Part shown: positions 44,429-57,028 of the stretch, one piece after another
Numbering within the stretch: position 1 is the stretch's first letter
How the letters are laid out: each line of letters opens with the position of its first letter
Origin: Rhabdophis nuchalis
Taxonomy: Eukaryota > Chordata > Lepidosauria > Squamata > Natricidae
Assembly: GCA_039707465.1 (NCBI GenBank)
Contig: CM077644.1
Span: 220,349,962-220,413,961 of the forward strand
Direction of reading: 5' to 3'
Length of the DNA stretch: 64,000 bases
Made by a program: the position numbers and the translations under genes
Notes under the pieces: generated by a model
The model's database searches: none
Told to the model about the DNA's origin: nothing
What the model saw: the letters and a program-made list of their open reading frames with translations, nothing else

Positions 44429-45347
44429 AGAGGAGCAAGAAGCGGATGAGGAAGAAGTGGTAGTTGTTTTTGGATATCTTAAATAGTAATGAGAAATTAA
44501 TTAATAGTTGTAAACTAATAATAGGAAGGGGGAAGATACAAGTGAGTGTGAGAATAGTAGTCTGATTTTATGAGGTTTTTGAAGAGGTGTGTAAACTTGA
44601 AAACTTTATTAGGTAAGATCTCAGATACATATCCCAGATATCTCACGTCTTCCTGCATTGCTTCATCATGTTATTGGTACTGGATGTTTCTGAAAAGTAT
44701 GAATGAGGAATGTATTTGCCAAAAATTGTGGAATGAACTTGAAGACATTATTAAGGATGAATGTGAAAAGAGACTTCATAAATGAAAAGGAAGCAAACTA
44801 GATATCAGAACAAATGATAGAAGAAAAGAGTGGAATGGTCGAAGAGAAGAAAAGCCAAAGTCAAGATAATAATTTCAGGAATTAAGTTCAGGATTAAATT
44901 TAGCGTGTCAACGAAATGTTAGAAGACAGAAGAAACAGCATCATCAATAAAGACACAGAAGACGAAAACAGATATGGAAAAGAAGCGAAGTGTTGCAACA
45001 GATCTCTGAACTCAAAAGAAAGTCCTAACCTCAAAGCTAACAGATGCTAATAGTAATAGAGAACTAATCATTCATTCATTCATTCATTTCGTCAAGCATG
45101 TATCAGACAACATATATATGTATAAACATGATTTTGGATACACGAAATGGATACGAATAAAAAGAAACATTAGGACAGGGATGGTAGGCACGTTGGCGCT
45201 CTTATGCACGCTCCTTACAGACCTCTTAGGAATGGGGTGAGGTTGACAGTAGACTAAGGTTAAAGTTTTGGGGTTTTTCAAAGAAGATCAAACAAGGTGA
45301 AAAGAATATTAAAATGCTGTGTAGTAGAGATGTAAATATCCCAGATA
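44429..45347. other. No assignable feature, possibly upstream part of an RTE-like LINE
   Basis: A-rich sequence (GAAGAAAAGAGTGGAATGG, ACAGAAGAAACAGCATCATC). It precedes the RTE/BovB-like fossil, but no motif lets me assign it. Confidence 0.35.
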
Positions 45348-45355
45348 CCTTAGAA

Positions 45356-45538
45356 CAGTGGCCCCCAATTTTGGGGGCACAAGGACCTGTTCAATGGAGG
45401 TATTTCTGTGGACCGGAGGAAGTATCGTTTTGTATACTGCCTTCATCCCATGTAGGGGGCTTCACTTGTTTGCATGGACTGGTTTATGGCATTTTGCAGA
45501 TTGGTGCCATTCCATGGACCAGGAGTTGGGGACCCCTG
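45356..45538. mobile_element. hAT MITE with 8-bp TSD
   Basis: 183 bp, from CAGTGGCCCCCAATTTTGG to GAGTTGGGGACCCCTG. Flanks CCTTAGAA (45348-45355) and TCTTAGAA (45539-45546) match at 7 of 8. Inner phrases GACCTGTTCAATGGAGG and TTCCATGGACCAGGAG are inverted relative to each other in part. The frames over it are not genes. Confidence 0.88.
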
Positions 45539-45814
45539 TCTTAGAATATATTTCCTGCTTACAAGAACCTCTAGTAATAACAGATGAAGTAATGCCATCA
45601 CTATAGTCATTGTCAGGTTAGAAGGTTATAGGACTTAATAAAATACTGAACATAAATTTGGCAAGTTAACAGAAGACAAATAATTAAATGTTCTAACCAA
45701 GTTATGCCAGAAATTCTGGAGAAAAACAAAATAGCCAACAGATTTGAAAAGACCAATCTACATTCCAGTACCAAATATAGACTTAACAGTGTACACAAAT
45801 ATCCTTAATTTCAC

Positions 45815-46423
<609 letters not shown>

Positions 46424-46452
46424 GCTAGCAAAATAATGGTTAGGATTATAAA

Positions 46453-46901
46453 CCATGGTGGTGCAGTGGTTAGAATACAGTATTGCAGGCTACCTCTCCC
46501 TATAGTGTGGTGTTCGATCCTGACTGGCTCAAGGTTGACTCAGCCTTCCATCCTTTAGAGGTTGGTATAATGAAAACCCAAATTGTTGGTTGCAATATGC
46601 TACTCTTTAACCCATTTTAGAGAGGGCTGTAAAGCACTATGGAGTGATACATAAGTATTATATATTATATTTATATTTATATTTATTAAATTTCTATCCT
46701 GCCCTATCTCCCAGAAGGGACTCAGGGTGGCGGACAGGAACTTAAAATCCAAAAATACAACAATACAAAATACTACAAAAATTAAAACTACAATTAAATA
46801 ATTTAACCCGTGCTAAAAAGGAGGCAATTAATTTAAAACCCAACTCTAAAATAATATGATTGTAGCAGCTATGCCAGTCTAAGTGTTATTGGTATTCCAA
46901 T
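46453..46901 (+). mobile_element. tRNA-derived SINE (second type), interrupted by L2
   Basis: The head GGTGGTGCAGTGGTTAGAAT is followed by CAAGGTTGACTCAGCCTTCC, TTGTTGGTTGCAATATGCTA and GAGAGGGCTGTAAAGCACTA. It stops at GATACATAAG (about 46667), and resumes with TCTAAGTGTTATTGGTATTC (46880-46901). Matches the family at 29150 and 38843. Confidence 0.78.
46668..46879 (-). mobile_element. L2-clade LINE 3' terminal fragment inside the SINE
   Basis: TATTAAATTTCTATCCTGCC, then CCAGAAGGGACTCAGGGTGG and GACAGGAACTTAAAATCC form the reversed L2 3' UTR. Only the 3' end (about 210 bp) is present, with a TTTATAT-type tail. Confidence 0.85.
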
Positions 46902-47221
46902 GTAGATTAAAGCCTGACGTGAAAAAGAAAGTGCCAGATGGTCAAGCTGGCTTCAGAAATGGCTGAGGAACACAAGACATTATCTCTGATGTATGTTGGA
47001 AAATTTCAAAAACCAAAGAATACCAAACAGAAGTCTGAGCATTTCATTGATTATAGAAAGGCATTTCGTTTTTGTCAATCAAGCTGTGGAATGTACTTTT
47101 AAAAAGGGGAAATCCCAGAACATCTTCATGCAAAACTTATATACATATTGGGAAGCCACATTATACACTCAATGTAGTGAAACTTACTGGCTCCAGGTTG
47201 TCCAAGTAATGAGTCAAGGTG

Positions 47222-47945
47222 GCAAACTATATATATATGTTTTCGTAGATTTTCACGGGTGTAGGTATGCTGGCATAGCCGGCTTCGGGGATTTTCCCGT
47301 GTATAAGGCATAGAAAAGTTGTTGCAATGTTTCGACAAGATCTCACTTGTCATCATCAGGCAGGCTTGTGTCTGTGAGTGTGACTGCGGAGGCATCGCCC
47401 CTCTTTAAATCTTGGTGGGGGGTGGTGGAGTGCTGACTATTGTTGTGAGTGGGTTGATTGGCTGTGCAGTTGCATCGTGACTGGTAGATTGATGCTGATT
47501 GGTCTCATTTGTATGTTTCTCCTTGTTTTGAATTTCAACGGCTTGGCTGGAGGGTGGGGCTCGTCTGCTGGTCAATGCTGGCTTCCAGATATCTGGTAGG
47601 CGGGAGGTATCATCACGTCTGTTCATGCTGCTAGATTGTTTCTCTATTTCAATGGCTTCTCTGATTATTCTCCTGTTGAGCTGTTCCGCCTTGGAGATCA
47701 TTTTAGTTCCTTGAAAGTCAATGTCATGTCCTGTAGTTTTGAAATGTTGATAGAGAGACGAGGTATTAAGATGATTTTTTAAAGCATTTTTATGTTCAGC
47801 AATATGTGCACTAATCCTTCTGTTGGTTTGTCCTATGTAAGTGGCAGGGCAGCTTTTACATGGAATTTTGTAGACTCCTTGGTTTTCTAGCTGGATCTTG
47901 TCTTTTGGGTTCCTTAGGATATTGGTTATTTTTTGGTATATATAT
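47222..47945 (-). mobile_element. Penelope-like element, 5'-truncated
   Basis: Minus strand. The 3' UTR (about 47240-47404) contains TGATGATGACAAGTGAGATC, GCCGGCTATGCCAGCATACC and ACACCCGTGAAAATCTACG, and ends in a TATATA run at both edges. The frame upstream encodes the C-terminal part with a GIY-YIG endonuclease. It lies inside the RTE/BovB fossil, whose RT resumes beyond 47946. The RT domain is absent by truncation. Confidence 0.88.
47405..47930 (-). pseudogene. Penelope-like GIY-YIG endonuclease, C-terminal part, open frame
   Basis: Open from about 47930 down to the stop at 47405, about 175 codons, without internal stop. Motifs are KIQLENQGVYKIPCKSCP, then ATYIGQTNRRISAHIAEHKN and SLYQHFKTTGHDIDFQG. 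GVY...YIG is the GIY-YIG signature and IAEHK follows it as in Penelope endonucleases. The Cys pair in PCKSCP is typical. In such elements this domain nicks target DNA for reverse transcription. The RT half is missing, so this copy is not autonomous. Confidence 0.85.
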
Positions 47946-48079
47946 ATTAAAAGAAGCTAGATTGTGAGAACGTGACCATGGTTTTAAAACTGGAGGAAAA
48001 CACTCAATAACCTGCACTGTATTAATGACACCATTCTGATCACTGAAAATGCAGCATTCTGCAAGCTCTAATAATAAAA

Positions 48080-50975
48080 ATTAACTAGCAGTCTATAGCC
48101 ATATAGGTTTAGAACAGTAAATTGTGACATGGCTATGGTTATTACCTGTCCATAATACCCCTATTCTAATTAATGAAAGAAGCTAAGGATGATTGTACCC
48201 CAATATGTGATAGGTCATCCTTGGCCCACATCTGTAAATAGAGGGTTAACTTTACACACAATTGAAATGGAGAGTAGAGAACTCTCTCTTCACAAGAGGA
48301 AATTCCTCCTGATAGGATCACGGCTGCTGGTTCTCTTTACTTGCCCTTGTCTTGAACATCACGTTAACAAGAGACAGAGGGGGGGAGGGGGGATATCTGT
48401 CCAGCTTTCTTCTTAGGTTCTGGTGAAAGTCAATTTTAAATGACTCATAGTGATGTCTAATCATATCCTAATGCATGCGTTAAAAAAATGAAACACTCAA
48501 CAAGGAGATATTTGTCTATGATCGTTATCTGTCCAGTTAGTCATATTTTGGCATGTGTACCAACATTACTCAGATTCAAAATTTATTCTGAAAAGAAAAT
48601 GGGATCTGTGGTAAAGAAAATGAGAAAGTAAACAAATTGGTATTTCAAAGTAGAACTTTGAGCAGAACTTAATTTTTTTATGCTGCTTATTGTATTCATT
48701 TTTATTCCCTGGCAATGGTTGGATGGCACCTTACGTTTTCCCCAAAAATATACTCCTAAGTAAATTATAAAATCTAATGCATTTAGACACACCCAGTTTC
48801 ATTGTAATGCAATTAATGAAAAATAATTCATTAACCTAGTCTAAATTTGAGAACAATGCTAATTAGGCAAAATAAATGTTTTGTCTGATATTTGAATTTA
48901 TTTTCTACCTATTTGCCAGACTCATTTTTGCGATTAAAAAGGATAACTAAAACAGGAAGCAGGCTTTATTTTCTGAAACAGGGCATTTGGAAAATCTTAG
49001 GGGGTCTGGAAGCTTTAAGCAAGAGATTTAACAAAATCATTAGAGATTCTTGAAGCCAAAGGCTTTCTTTTCCTGTTACAATTTCTACTGATTAAAGCCT
49101 TGCAACCAAACCATTTTTTCACAGAAAATAGAATGTTTTATTTTCAAATTTGTTAACGATACAGAGATTTTCCCACTGACCTCTTGGAGAAACAACTTGT
49201 TAATGTGCCATACAAAAATAAAAGCCTTCACAGGTAGATGAAAATAAGTGGTTGGTTTTCTTAATATATGAGATTTTAGATGGGATTTAAATAGATCTAT
49301 TTAACTGCATGTAAATAGGCAATATTCTCACTGCAAGAAGTCACTCCTTAATGTCTGAGCTGCTTGACATTAGATAATTTCTTCAGTCATTTAATCACTT
49401 CCAACTCTTCTTAACCTGACATCATTGTTCCTTTAACTTTTGTAAATTCATGCCTCTATTGTCAATAATAGTATCTTTCAATCTTTCAACCTGTTTTTCA
49501 ACTATAGTCAGTTTTTTCCAAGTATCAGGAACTTTGTGATTTTTTTCTTTACATCAGGCATGTGTAACATCTATCTTCTTTTCAGAATTCTATAATGCTG
49601 GATAAGGTGGAAGGAAAGAAAGGATAGCGAGGTGGATGGACTTAATTATAGTGACGTCTAGATTGGAAGTCCTGAAGTAGGCAGATAATCCTGGAGAATG
49701 TCTATCTGCATAGTTGGCAATAGTGAATGCCAACTTGGTGGGGTGCAATATCTTAAATCAATTAAAAACATCTAGTTACTTAGCTATGTTAAGATGTAGT
49801 AGCAATATGAGCAATCCTGTTTGCCTTATTATTGAGTTCCTGAAATCTGTAACAGAAAGTAAAGCATATATTTCAATAGGTATTTCAATGGATTCAATAG
49901 TAATTTCTATTTGTCTCTTTTTTTCCACCTGGACGTTCTTGCCAGACCTCCATTTTTGATGCTGCCTTCAGTATGTTCCAAAAAGTGTATCCCTAATTCA
50001 AAAGAGAGGTCCATTCTTGATTTAGAGAGGAAAAATAGAAAATATATGGGGAGTGGTATGGAAAGTTGTGATTGAAAATGGGAAGGTAAATGATGAGATA
50101 CCTAGATAGATAAGAAACACAATAAGCTTATTATCTGAATATGCCATTTCCCTTGTCACAGAGAAAAAAAAAATACTTGTAAAAGTCCCTGGAGAGAAAA
50201 TTGAATATGGGGCATGTGATATATTTTAAGAGAGAATTTATAGAAGCGAACAAAGTCAATAGCCTTTAAAACAGTTTTGAAAGCTAAGCAACAGTGGGGT
50301 GACTGTAACATTGAACTTCAATCCTCAATAGTATAGCAAATGTTTTAAATATGACCTTGCTGTAATCCATATAAAATGCCTACCTATACCTGAGGACATG
50401 CACTGCTCAACTATATTCATTAATAGAGAGAAGGGGGAAACCTTTTGGTAATACTGGATGGAGAACAAAACAAGATCTGATAACTGAGAACTTAACAGTT
50501 TGCCTTGCATAGAACTTGCCATTGAAATTGCCCTGTGAAAAATGTTGTGGGAATCTGCCAAGTAACTGAGTACCGGTGGACTTGGAATTCTTCATATATA
50601 AAGAAAATGAATACAAAGGGTACAGCTACCATATCTGGGCTGCAAAAAAACCCCCTATTTAACCCCAGATAGTAGCAAAGAGGTAGAACTTTCTCCATGG
50701 GCTTGTAAGTAAAACAATAAATATGGAGGACTAGAAGTATAAGAGGTAATTTTATAATAATTATGATTCTGAGACAAAGCCTAATTCAAAAGAGGCGGAA
50801 AAAGAATAATCCTGGTTTGGGTGCTTTGATGATTTCAATGATCTCCAGGGAGCATGGAAATTATATCTCAAGTGTTCATCAATGGTTCCTTAATGAGCTA
50901 CAGACAGGTGTTGAATAAAGACCATTGTCAAACTCAAGGCAAGTGTTGAGTAGAAGCCACAGTGATGGAGAACAT
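48080..50975. other. No assignable feature
   Basis: About 2.9 kb of AT-rich sequence without a recognisable gene or repeat. Some may be the decayed RTE/BovB 3' half. A G-run lies at 48380-48390. Confidence 0.4.
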
Positions 50976-50976
50976 T

Positions 50977-51059
<83 letters not shown>

Positions 51060-51924
51060 TTTTAATTTGTTGACCGCTCCTCTCCCCACAGGGACTCGGA
51101 GCGGTGCACAGGGAAAACTAAAACAATAAATATACAAACACATTAAAAACAAATTAAACATATACCTGTGCTAAAATACCTCATTGAAATACTAAAATTC
51201 CCAGTTAAAACAACTAAAACCCCATAGAGAGAGACTACCCTAGGCCGGCCAAGCAGAAAAGATGTGTTTTTAGTTTTAGACGGAAGGAGCGGAAGTCCGT
51301 GGTCGTTCTAATGTCGGGGGGAAGGTCGTTCCAGAGGGCTGGGCCCGCCACAGAGAGAGCCCTTCCCCTGAGCGTCGCCCGCTGACAGAGTCTAGCGGAC
51401 GGCACCCGGAGAAGTCCCTCTCTGTGGGAGCGAATCGGCCGTGAGGATGTATGAGGCAGGATCCGATCCCGCAGATAGCTAGGTCCCGAGCCATGGAGCG
51501 CTTTAAAAATGATGACAAATACCTTGAAGCGCACCCGGAAGACGACAGGCAGCCAGTGCAGCTCGCGCAAGAGCGGTGTTATGTGGGTAAACCTGGAGGT
51601 TCCCAGAATTGCCCGCGCGGCTGCGTTCTGGACCATCTGAAGTCTCTGGGTGCACCTCAAGGGAAGCCCCATGTAGAGAGAGTTACAATAGTCCAGTCGG
51701 GATGTCACGAGAGCATGAGTGACTGTGCAAAGGGCGTCCCGATCCAATAGGGGGCGCAACTGGCGAACCAGGCAAACCTGGTAAAACGCCCTCCTGGCCA
51801 CGGCTGTCACTTGATCTTCCATGGATAGCCGGGCATCCAGGAGGACACCCAAGTTGCGCGCCCCATCCACAGGGGCAAGATGTTCGCCCCCTATGGCCAG
51901 CGATGGAGTCAGCTGGTTGAGCTG
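50976..51924 (-). mobile_element. L2-clade LINE, 5'-truncated, open C-terminal frame
   Basis: The minus frame at 51235-51870 is open for 211 codons: LGVLLDARLSMEDQV, YCNSLYMGLPLRCTQRL, LRELHWLPVVFRVRF and LWNDLPPDIRTTTDF. The 3' hairpin is perfect: ACCGCTCC (51073-51080) with GGAGCGGT (51098-51105). An AAT microsatellite (50979-51059) is its tail. The 5' edge meets a hAT-like MITE near 51925. Confidence 0.92.
50979..51059. repeat. AAT trinucleotide microsatellite
   Basis: About 27 uninterrupted units at the L2 3' tail. Confidence 0.97.
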
Positions 51925-52928
51925 GTTTTCTTAAGGCGTGCCAAAATTGTGCGTTATTGCATGTGCACGCATGCCCACACCCACAATTCAATGTTGCCTG
52001 GCCACCCTCACACATGCGTGCTTGATCCACCCCCATGGGGGAGGGGATTTTTTGCCCTCCCCAGGCTCTGGAGGCTTTGTTGAAGTCTGGGGAGGGCAAA
52101 AATAGCCTTCCCTGGCCCACTGGAGGGCCCTCCAGAAGCTGGAAATGGATCCTTTCCAAACTTCCATTGGGGCTGTTTTTTGCTCTCCCCAGCCTCTGGA
52201 GACTTTCCTGAAGCCTGGAGAGGGTGAAAAATGAGTAGAAGTTCGGGAATGAATGAAGTTCAGGAATTAACTTCAAGTTGGCCCATTGGGCCTGTTTTTC
52301 TCCCTCCCCAGTCTCATGGCTCGGGGCCTAGTTATATGCGAGACTGTCTCTTGCCCCATACATCCCTTCGGCCGATCCGCTCCCACAGAGAGGGCCTTCT
52401 CAGGGTGCCGTCAGCCGGGCAATGCTGACTGGCGACACCTAGGGGAAGAGCCTTCTCTGTGGCGGGCCCTGCCCTTTGGAACGACCTACCCCCTGAATTG
52501 CGTACCATCTCGGACCTCCGCCTCTTCCGCCAGTGTCTAAAGACACATCTCTTTCAGCAAGCCAGCCTAGCCTAACCTCTGGTCGGGGCTATTTTAGATA
52601 TTTTAGATAGTTTTAAACTGGGGATTTTAATTTGGATTTTAGCATAGGATTGTAATTTAATATGTTTTTAAATTCTGTATTTTTATTGTTTTGTATGTTT
52701 TTAAATTCCTGTGTGCCGCCCTGGGTCCTTTGTGGAGAAGGGACGGATATAAATGTGATTAAAATAAAAAAATAAAAAAGGAGGCTTTCCTGAAGCCTGA
52801 GGAGGGCGAAAATGGCCTCCCCTGGCCCTCAGGAAGGCCGAAAATCCGCTGGCTGGCCTGCACATGTGCGCTGGAGCTGACGGCTCGCTTGCCAGCAAAT
52901 ATGGCGCTGCGTGCCACCTGTGGACCAT
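51925..52928. mobile_element. hAT-type MITE, family D, split by L2
   Basis: The left part (51925-52312) has GTGCCAAAATTGTGCG and repeated CTCCCCAGGCTCTGGAGGC phrases. The right part (52779-52928) has GGAGGCTTTCCTGAAGCCTG and AAATATGGCGCTGCGTGCC. Shared phrases with 62707-63126 (CCTCCCCAGGCTTC, TGCCAAAATTGTGC-like) place them in one family. Both ends are eroded. An L2 (52313-52778) sits between. Confidence 0.65.
52313..52778 (+). mobile_element. L2-clade LINE 3' fragment inside a MITE
   Basis: It begins TCATGGCTCGGGGCCTAGTT, the L2 C-terminal region. Frames read PYIPS/HREGLLRVPSAGQC (after 52321) and then SLWRALPFGTTYPLN in a shifted frame. The 3' UTR ends TGTGTGCCGCCCTGGGTCC, then GAGAAGGGACGGATATAAAT, with an AAATAAAAAA tail. 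The hairpin has one mismatch (GGGACGG). Confidence 0.88.
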
Positions 52929-53965
52929 CCAAAATTATTTTATCACAATCTATCACATGAGAAAATAGGATTTAAAATTAATTTAAATTGCTATTAAAAG
53001 GAAAAAAAACTAGTTACAGGATCCAACAGTAAGCAAGCTAAAAAGCTCTGGATTATTAAGATTTTTAGGGGGAAATGGGTGCGTGGCTGGACACAAGAAA
53101 CAAATTCAACACTTATATGACATTTGATATGTTTACACTGGAGAAAGGTTGAGATGAGCTCTGCCAGACAACTGAAGAGCAGAAGGCATTTTTGCCAAGA
53201 CGAAACTGAGCAAAACTTGAATAAAACACAAAAGTAAACTGAATTTTAGGAAAACAATTTTTAATGGGAACTGTGTGACATTCAAGTCAGAATGGTCCAT
53301 GTGCACATTTCCTGCTCCCTAGAGATATGATGCAGAATTTGAGGACCTGAAAGAAAGTCATGATGGGAATGCTGCTGGGAATTGGGACTCCAAACCGATA
53401 AACAAAGTTATTGCACAACTGTGCTATTAAATTAGCCTTTTTTTAAAAGAGCAAAATACTATTGCAATGTTGTTTGGTTAACTGAAGAAGTAGCTAATGT
53501 GTTGGGTGTTGTACAAATCAAAATACAAAAACCTTTGCCCATAGTTTGCAATCTCACCACACTCTCCCTTCTCCAGTTAACTTAAATACAGTACTCTAAA
53601 ACTTTGACTTGACTTGTAAAGACTAAAAATTAATTGAAAGCATCAAGAAGTAACTTGTTCACTATCATTTAAGAAATTGTTTATTTTTATTTATTATATT
53701 TGTATCCTACATTTAACCCTGTTGTTGGCTTGCATGGCTATGCAAGATCTCATCATGACAGTGATTAGAACTCCTTGTCTCACTTTCTCGCCTGGTTCCA
53801 TAACTACCAGTTTGGTTCTAGACCAAGTTACTAGTTCTGTAACTTAGTAATGTTTGGAGAGCATATGCTAAATTAATTGCTCAGAAATGTTGAATCTTAG
53901 AATGCTGTACATTTTTACTCATGAGAAAGTTCCATACTATTTAATAAGGCTCCTGTGATCTTACT
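52929..53965. other. No assignable feature
   Basis: Unassigned; AT-rich with no recognisable repeat. Confidence 0.4.
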
Positions 53966-53969
53966 GCAT

Positions 53970-54508
53970 TCTTTGACAAAGTGACAAAATTAGTGGACCA
54001 GAGGAATGCTGTCGATATAATTTACTTGGACTTCAGCAAGGCATTTGATAAAGTAGACCATAACCTACTACTAGATAAAGTAGAAGAATGTGGGTTAGAC
54101 AGCATCACTACCAGATGGATTCATAACTGGCTGATCAACCGCACTCAACGTGTAGTCCTCAATGGAACTGCATCTACACGGATTAGTACTGGGCCTCTGT
54201 TTTAGGCCCAGTACTCTTCAACATCTTCATCAATGATTTGGATGAGGGAATAAATGGGGAACTCATCAAATCTGCAGATGACACCAAGATGGCAGGAAGA
54301 GCCAACGCTCCAGAAGATAGGCTTAAGATACAGAAGGATCTTGACAAACTTGAACATTGGGCACTATCTAACAAAATGAAATTCAGTGGTGAAAAAAGTA
54401 AGGTTCTACATTTAGGCAAGTAGAGTGAAATAACCATGTACAGTATAGGTGGTACCTTGCTCAATAGTAGTAACTGTGAGAGGGATCTTGGAGTCCCTTC
54501 CAAATCTG
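53970..54508 (+). mobile_element. CR1 LINE reverse transcriptase fragment
   Basis: Frames read FDKVTKLVDQRNAVDIIYLD and SKAFDKVDHNLLLDKVEEC. After a frame break near 54200 they continue with VLFNIFINDLDEGINGELI, SADDTKMAGR and KLEHWALSNKMKFSGEKS. The YLDFSKAFDKVDH and ADDTK motifs mark the CR1 palm; the catalytic FADD reads SADD here. The 3' boundary is abrupt at GCG before a pentanucleotide array, so the usual CR1 3' UTR is missing. Confidence 0.88.
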
Positions 54509-54510
54509 CG

Positions 54511-54665
54511 ATTGTATTGTATTGTATTGTATTGTATTGTATTGTATTGTATTGTATTGTATTGTATTGTATTGTATTGTATTGTATTGCATTGCATTGC
54601 ATTGCATTGCATTGCATTGCATTGCATTGCATTGCATTGCATTGCATTGCATTGCATTGCATTGT
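54511..54665. repeat. Two-phase pentanucleotide array (ATTGT)15 (ATTGC)15
   Basis: ATTGT repeats run from 54511 to 54585 (15 units), switch to ATTGC from 54586 to 54660 (15 units), and end with one ATTGT. The change of phase occurs in a single unit. Opposing frames over it encode repeats such as YCIVL and are not genes. Confidence 0.97.
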
Positions 54666-56478
54666 ATATGTGTTTATCAAACTGATTTGATACACTGGAC
54701 CTCACCTGCCATAATCTTCTAATCTTTACCCATATTTGAGGATTATGGAAATTGAATTTCAATGTATTTGAAAAGCATATTTGATGACAGTTTTATATAT
54801 TTAAGAATATTGATCAGTTCAGAATAACAGTTAGGGCAGAGATCAGCAACCTACTTAGGCTCTAATTGCTTTTATCTGAAATCTCAAACATCTTATAAAC
54901 ATCACAATATTTGTGAAAATTTTGAAAATCTCATCTAAACTTTTCTGAGATCACTGAAATTGAATGAGATTTTAAAATTTTGTACCTTTCAGCCTCTTAG
55001 TATTTAAAAATTAAATTGCGGGCATAATTTGGAGCTAGTGGTGTCCTATAATCCAAGAATATTTTGTTACTAATCTCTGGATTAGCATTTTAGTATTTTA
55101 CCCTTATTTCCACTACTTAGGTCATTTTTACAACGACAGTAACTAGCTGCATTATCATAGACACAACAGTTGATTTTGCTAAAATAAGATCAAAACTTAG
55201 TTGATCCAGCTCAGATCCAACAGTCTTGGATTTGAATTAATGACACAAATTGCCAGATAATGTAGCTCCTTCCAGAGAGTTTCATGTCTAAACAGAGTGC
55301 GCATGTATTATTTTATTACTGATTCTCACAGTCTATTTTAATTATTTTAAAATTATAATTGAATTTTATTGAATTTTATCTTTTAGTGTTGTTGGATAAA
55401 AAACAGAATATACATTTCATAGATCTATACATACATGATTTTTTCCTGTAAATCATTGCAATGTTGAGTAACATTTTGTACTTTTGTAATACTGTGAAGT
55501 AAGCTTTCATAATTGCAACATACCAACAGCGCCCTCCATGTTCAAGTCCTGATTTGTTTGTGTATTCAACATGCTAATGAAAAACTGAGATGATTGGAAA
55601 GTAAGACTACAAGGCCATAGTTAATTACAGGATATTTTCCCAATTGGCTCCTTTCCATAGGTGTTGAACTACAGTCCAAAATTCTGGGGGAAATACATCC
55701 AATAAAATAGTATTCTTATGAAATTTCCCCATATTTTACTTCAAGGAATAATGATCCATATCATGTAACAAATCCTAGAAAATGGAATATCCATTTGTAT
55801 CACTCATATTTAAAGAGAATGATGTGACCTTTTGTCTTCGTGCTTTGCTGTATAACAACATTCATACTATGAGGTCCTGGCATTGTTCTCCTTTTATCTT
55901 GATGAATTGATAAATTCGGCACCTGGTATCCAGGTGCCCTGAGGAAATGGCTTAATTAATCTGGAGGAAGGATAGAATCTTGGCTAGTTTTATGCAATCA
56001 GATTATACTTTCCAAGGTGTAACATGCTAGTTTGGATGTTCAACATTGCTGATGTATTAAAGGAGCCTTCGTGTTATACTTCTATATTTTCTGAGAATCC
56101 AAAGCAAGTATTATAATTTATCATGATTTTAGTCATGCTGATCTGAGTCATGAGATGTGTATACTATTAATTCAATCTTAAATTGATGTCAAAAATAGGG
56201 CTTAGTAATGGAAGACTGTGATTTGAACTGAAAGTTTCCTGAGAAGTAAGTCAGTCACATAATTCTTGGTTTACAAGGTGGACTACTATAAACTAACCAG
56301 ATTTTTTTTTCTAAGCAGAAGACATATTTCTATGCAATAATGTAGCTTTTATATTGAAATGCAATTGTCCTGAAAGATACCATGCAAAATTTGGAAAATC
56401 ACTAGATGGTAGCAAAGGGCTGCATAAACTTTGAATTCCATCTGATGCCATCTAGGGGAGAACTGGAGGTTTGGAATC
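54666..56478. other. No assignable feature
   Basis: Unassigned AT-rich sequence of about 1.8 kb. Confidence 0.4.
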
Positions 56479-56480
56479 TA

Positions 56481-57026
56481 CCCTATATTGCCAAAAATAT
56501 TTGCTCACCCATCCAAATAATCAATCAGGTGTTCCAATCACTTCCATGGCCACAGGTGTATAAAATCAAGTACCTAGGCATGCAGACTGTTTTTACAAAC
56601 ATTTGGGAAAGAATGGGTCGCTCTCAGGAGCTCAGTGTGGAACTGTGATAGGATGCCACCTGTACAACAAATCCAGTTGTGAAATTTCCTCGCTCTTAAA
56701 TATTCCACAGTCAACTATCAGCTGTATTATAAGAACGAGGAAGTGTTTGGGAATGACAGCAACTCAGCCACGAAGTGGTAGGCCACCTAAACTGACGGAG
56801 CGGGGTCAGCGGATGCTTAGGCGCATAGTGCGAAGAGGTCACCAAGGTTCTGCAGAGTCAATTGCTACAGACCTCCAAACTTCATGCGGCCTTCAGATTA
56901 GCTCAAGAACAGTGCACAGTGGACCAACATCCATATTGAACCCTATGGATTAGGAATGGGATGTCACTTACTGTATGTTCATATGTGAGTAAAAGCAGGT
57001 AGGCGAATACTTTTGGCAATATAGTG
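56481..57026 (+). mobile_element. Tc1 transposon, internally deleted
   Basis: 546 bp. The left end CCCTATATTGCCAAAAATAT and right end CGAATACTTTTGGCAATATA are inverted. TA precedes the left end (56479-56480) and CA follows the right end (57027-57028), a decayed TA duplication. The interior encodes the N-terminal DNA-binding part of a Tc1 transposase and then jumps near 56921 to the 3' end (ACCCTATGGATTAGGAATGG). The catalytic DDE region is deleted. It closely resembles, from memory, Tc1 elements of fish and frogs. Confidence 0.9.
56613..56920 (+). pseudogene. Tc1 transposase N-terminal HTH domain, frameshifted and truncated
   Basis: The ATG at 56613 gives MGRSQELS and stops at 56648. The frame shifts and continues with TVIGCHLYNKSSCEISSLLN, PQSTISCIIRTRKCLG, PRSGRPPKLTERGQRM and SIATDLQTSCGLQISSRTV. 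The helix-turn-helix and GRPPKLT (a GRPR-like linker) are typical of Tc1 DNA-binding domains. The sequence ends before the DDE catalytic domain, so it cannot transpose. This part would bind the terminal inverted repeats. Confidence 0.88.
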
Positions 57027-57028
57027 CA

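Noticed and set aside
54183..54762. Repeated MQCNA/QYNTI and YCIVL proteins, including a 170-aa frame
   Set aside because: Products of the pentanucleotide array and neighbouring CR1 sequence on the wrong strand.
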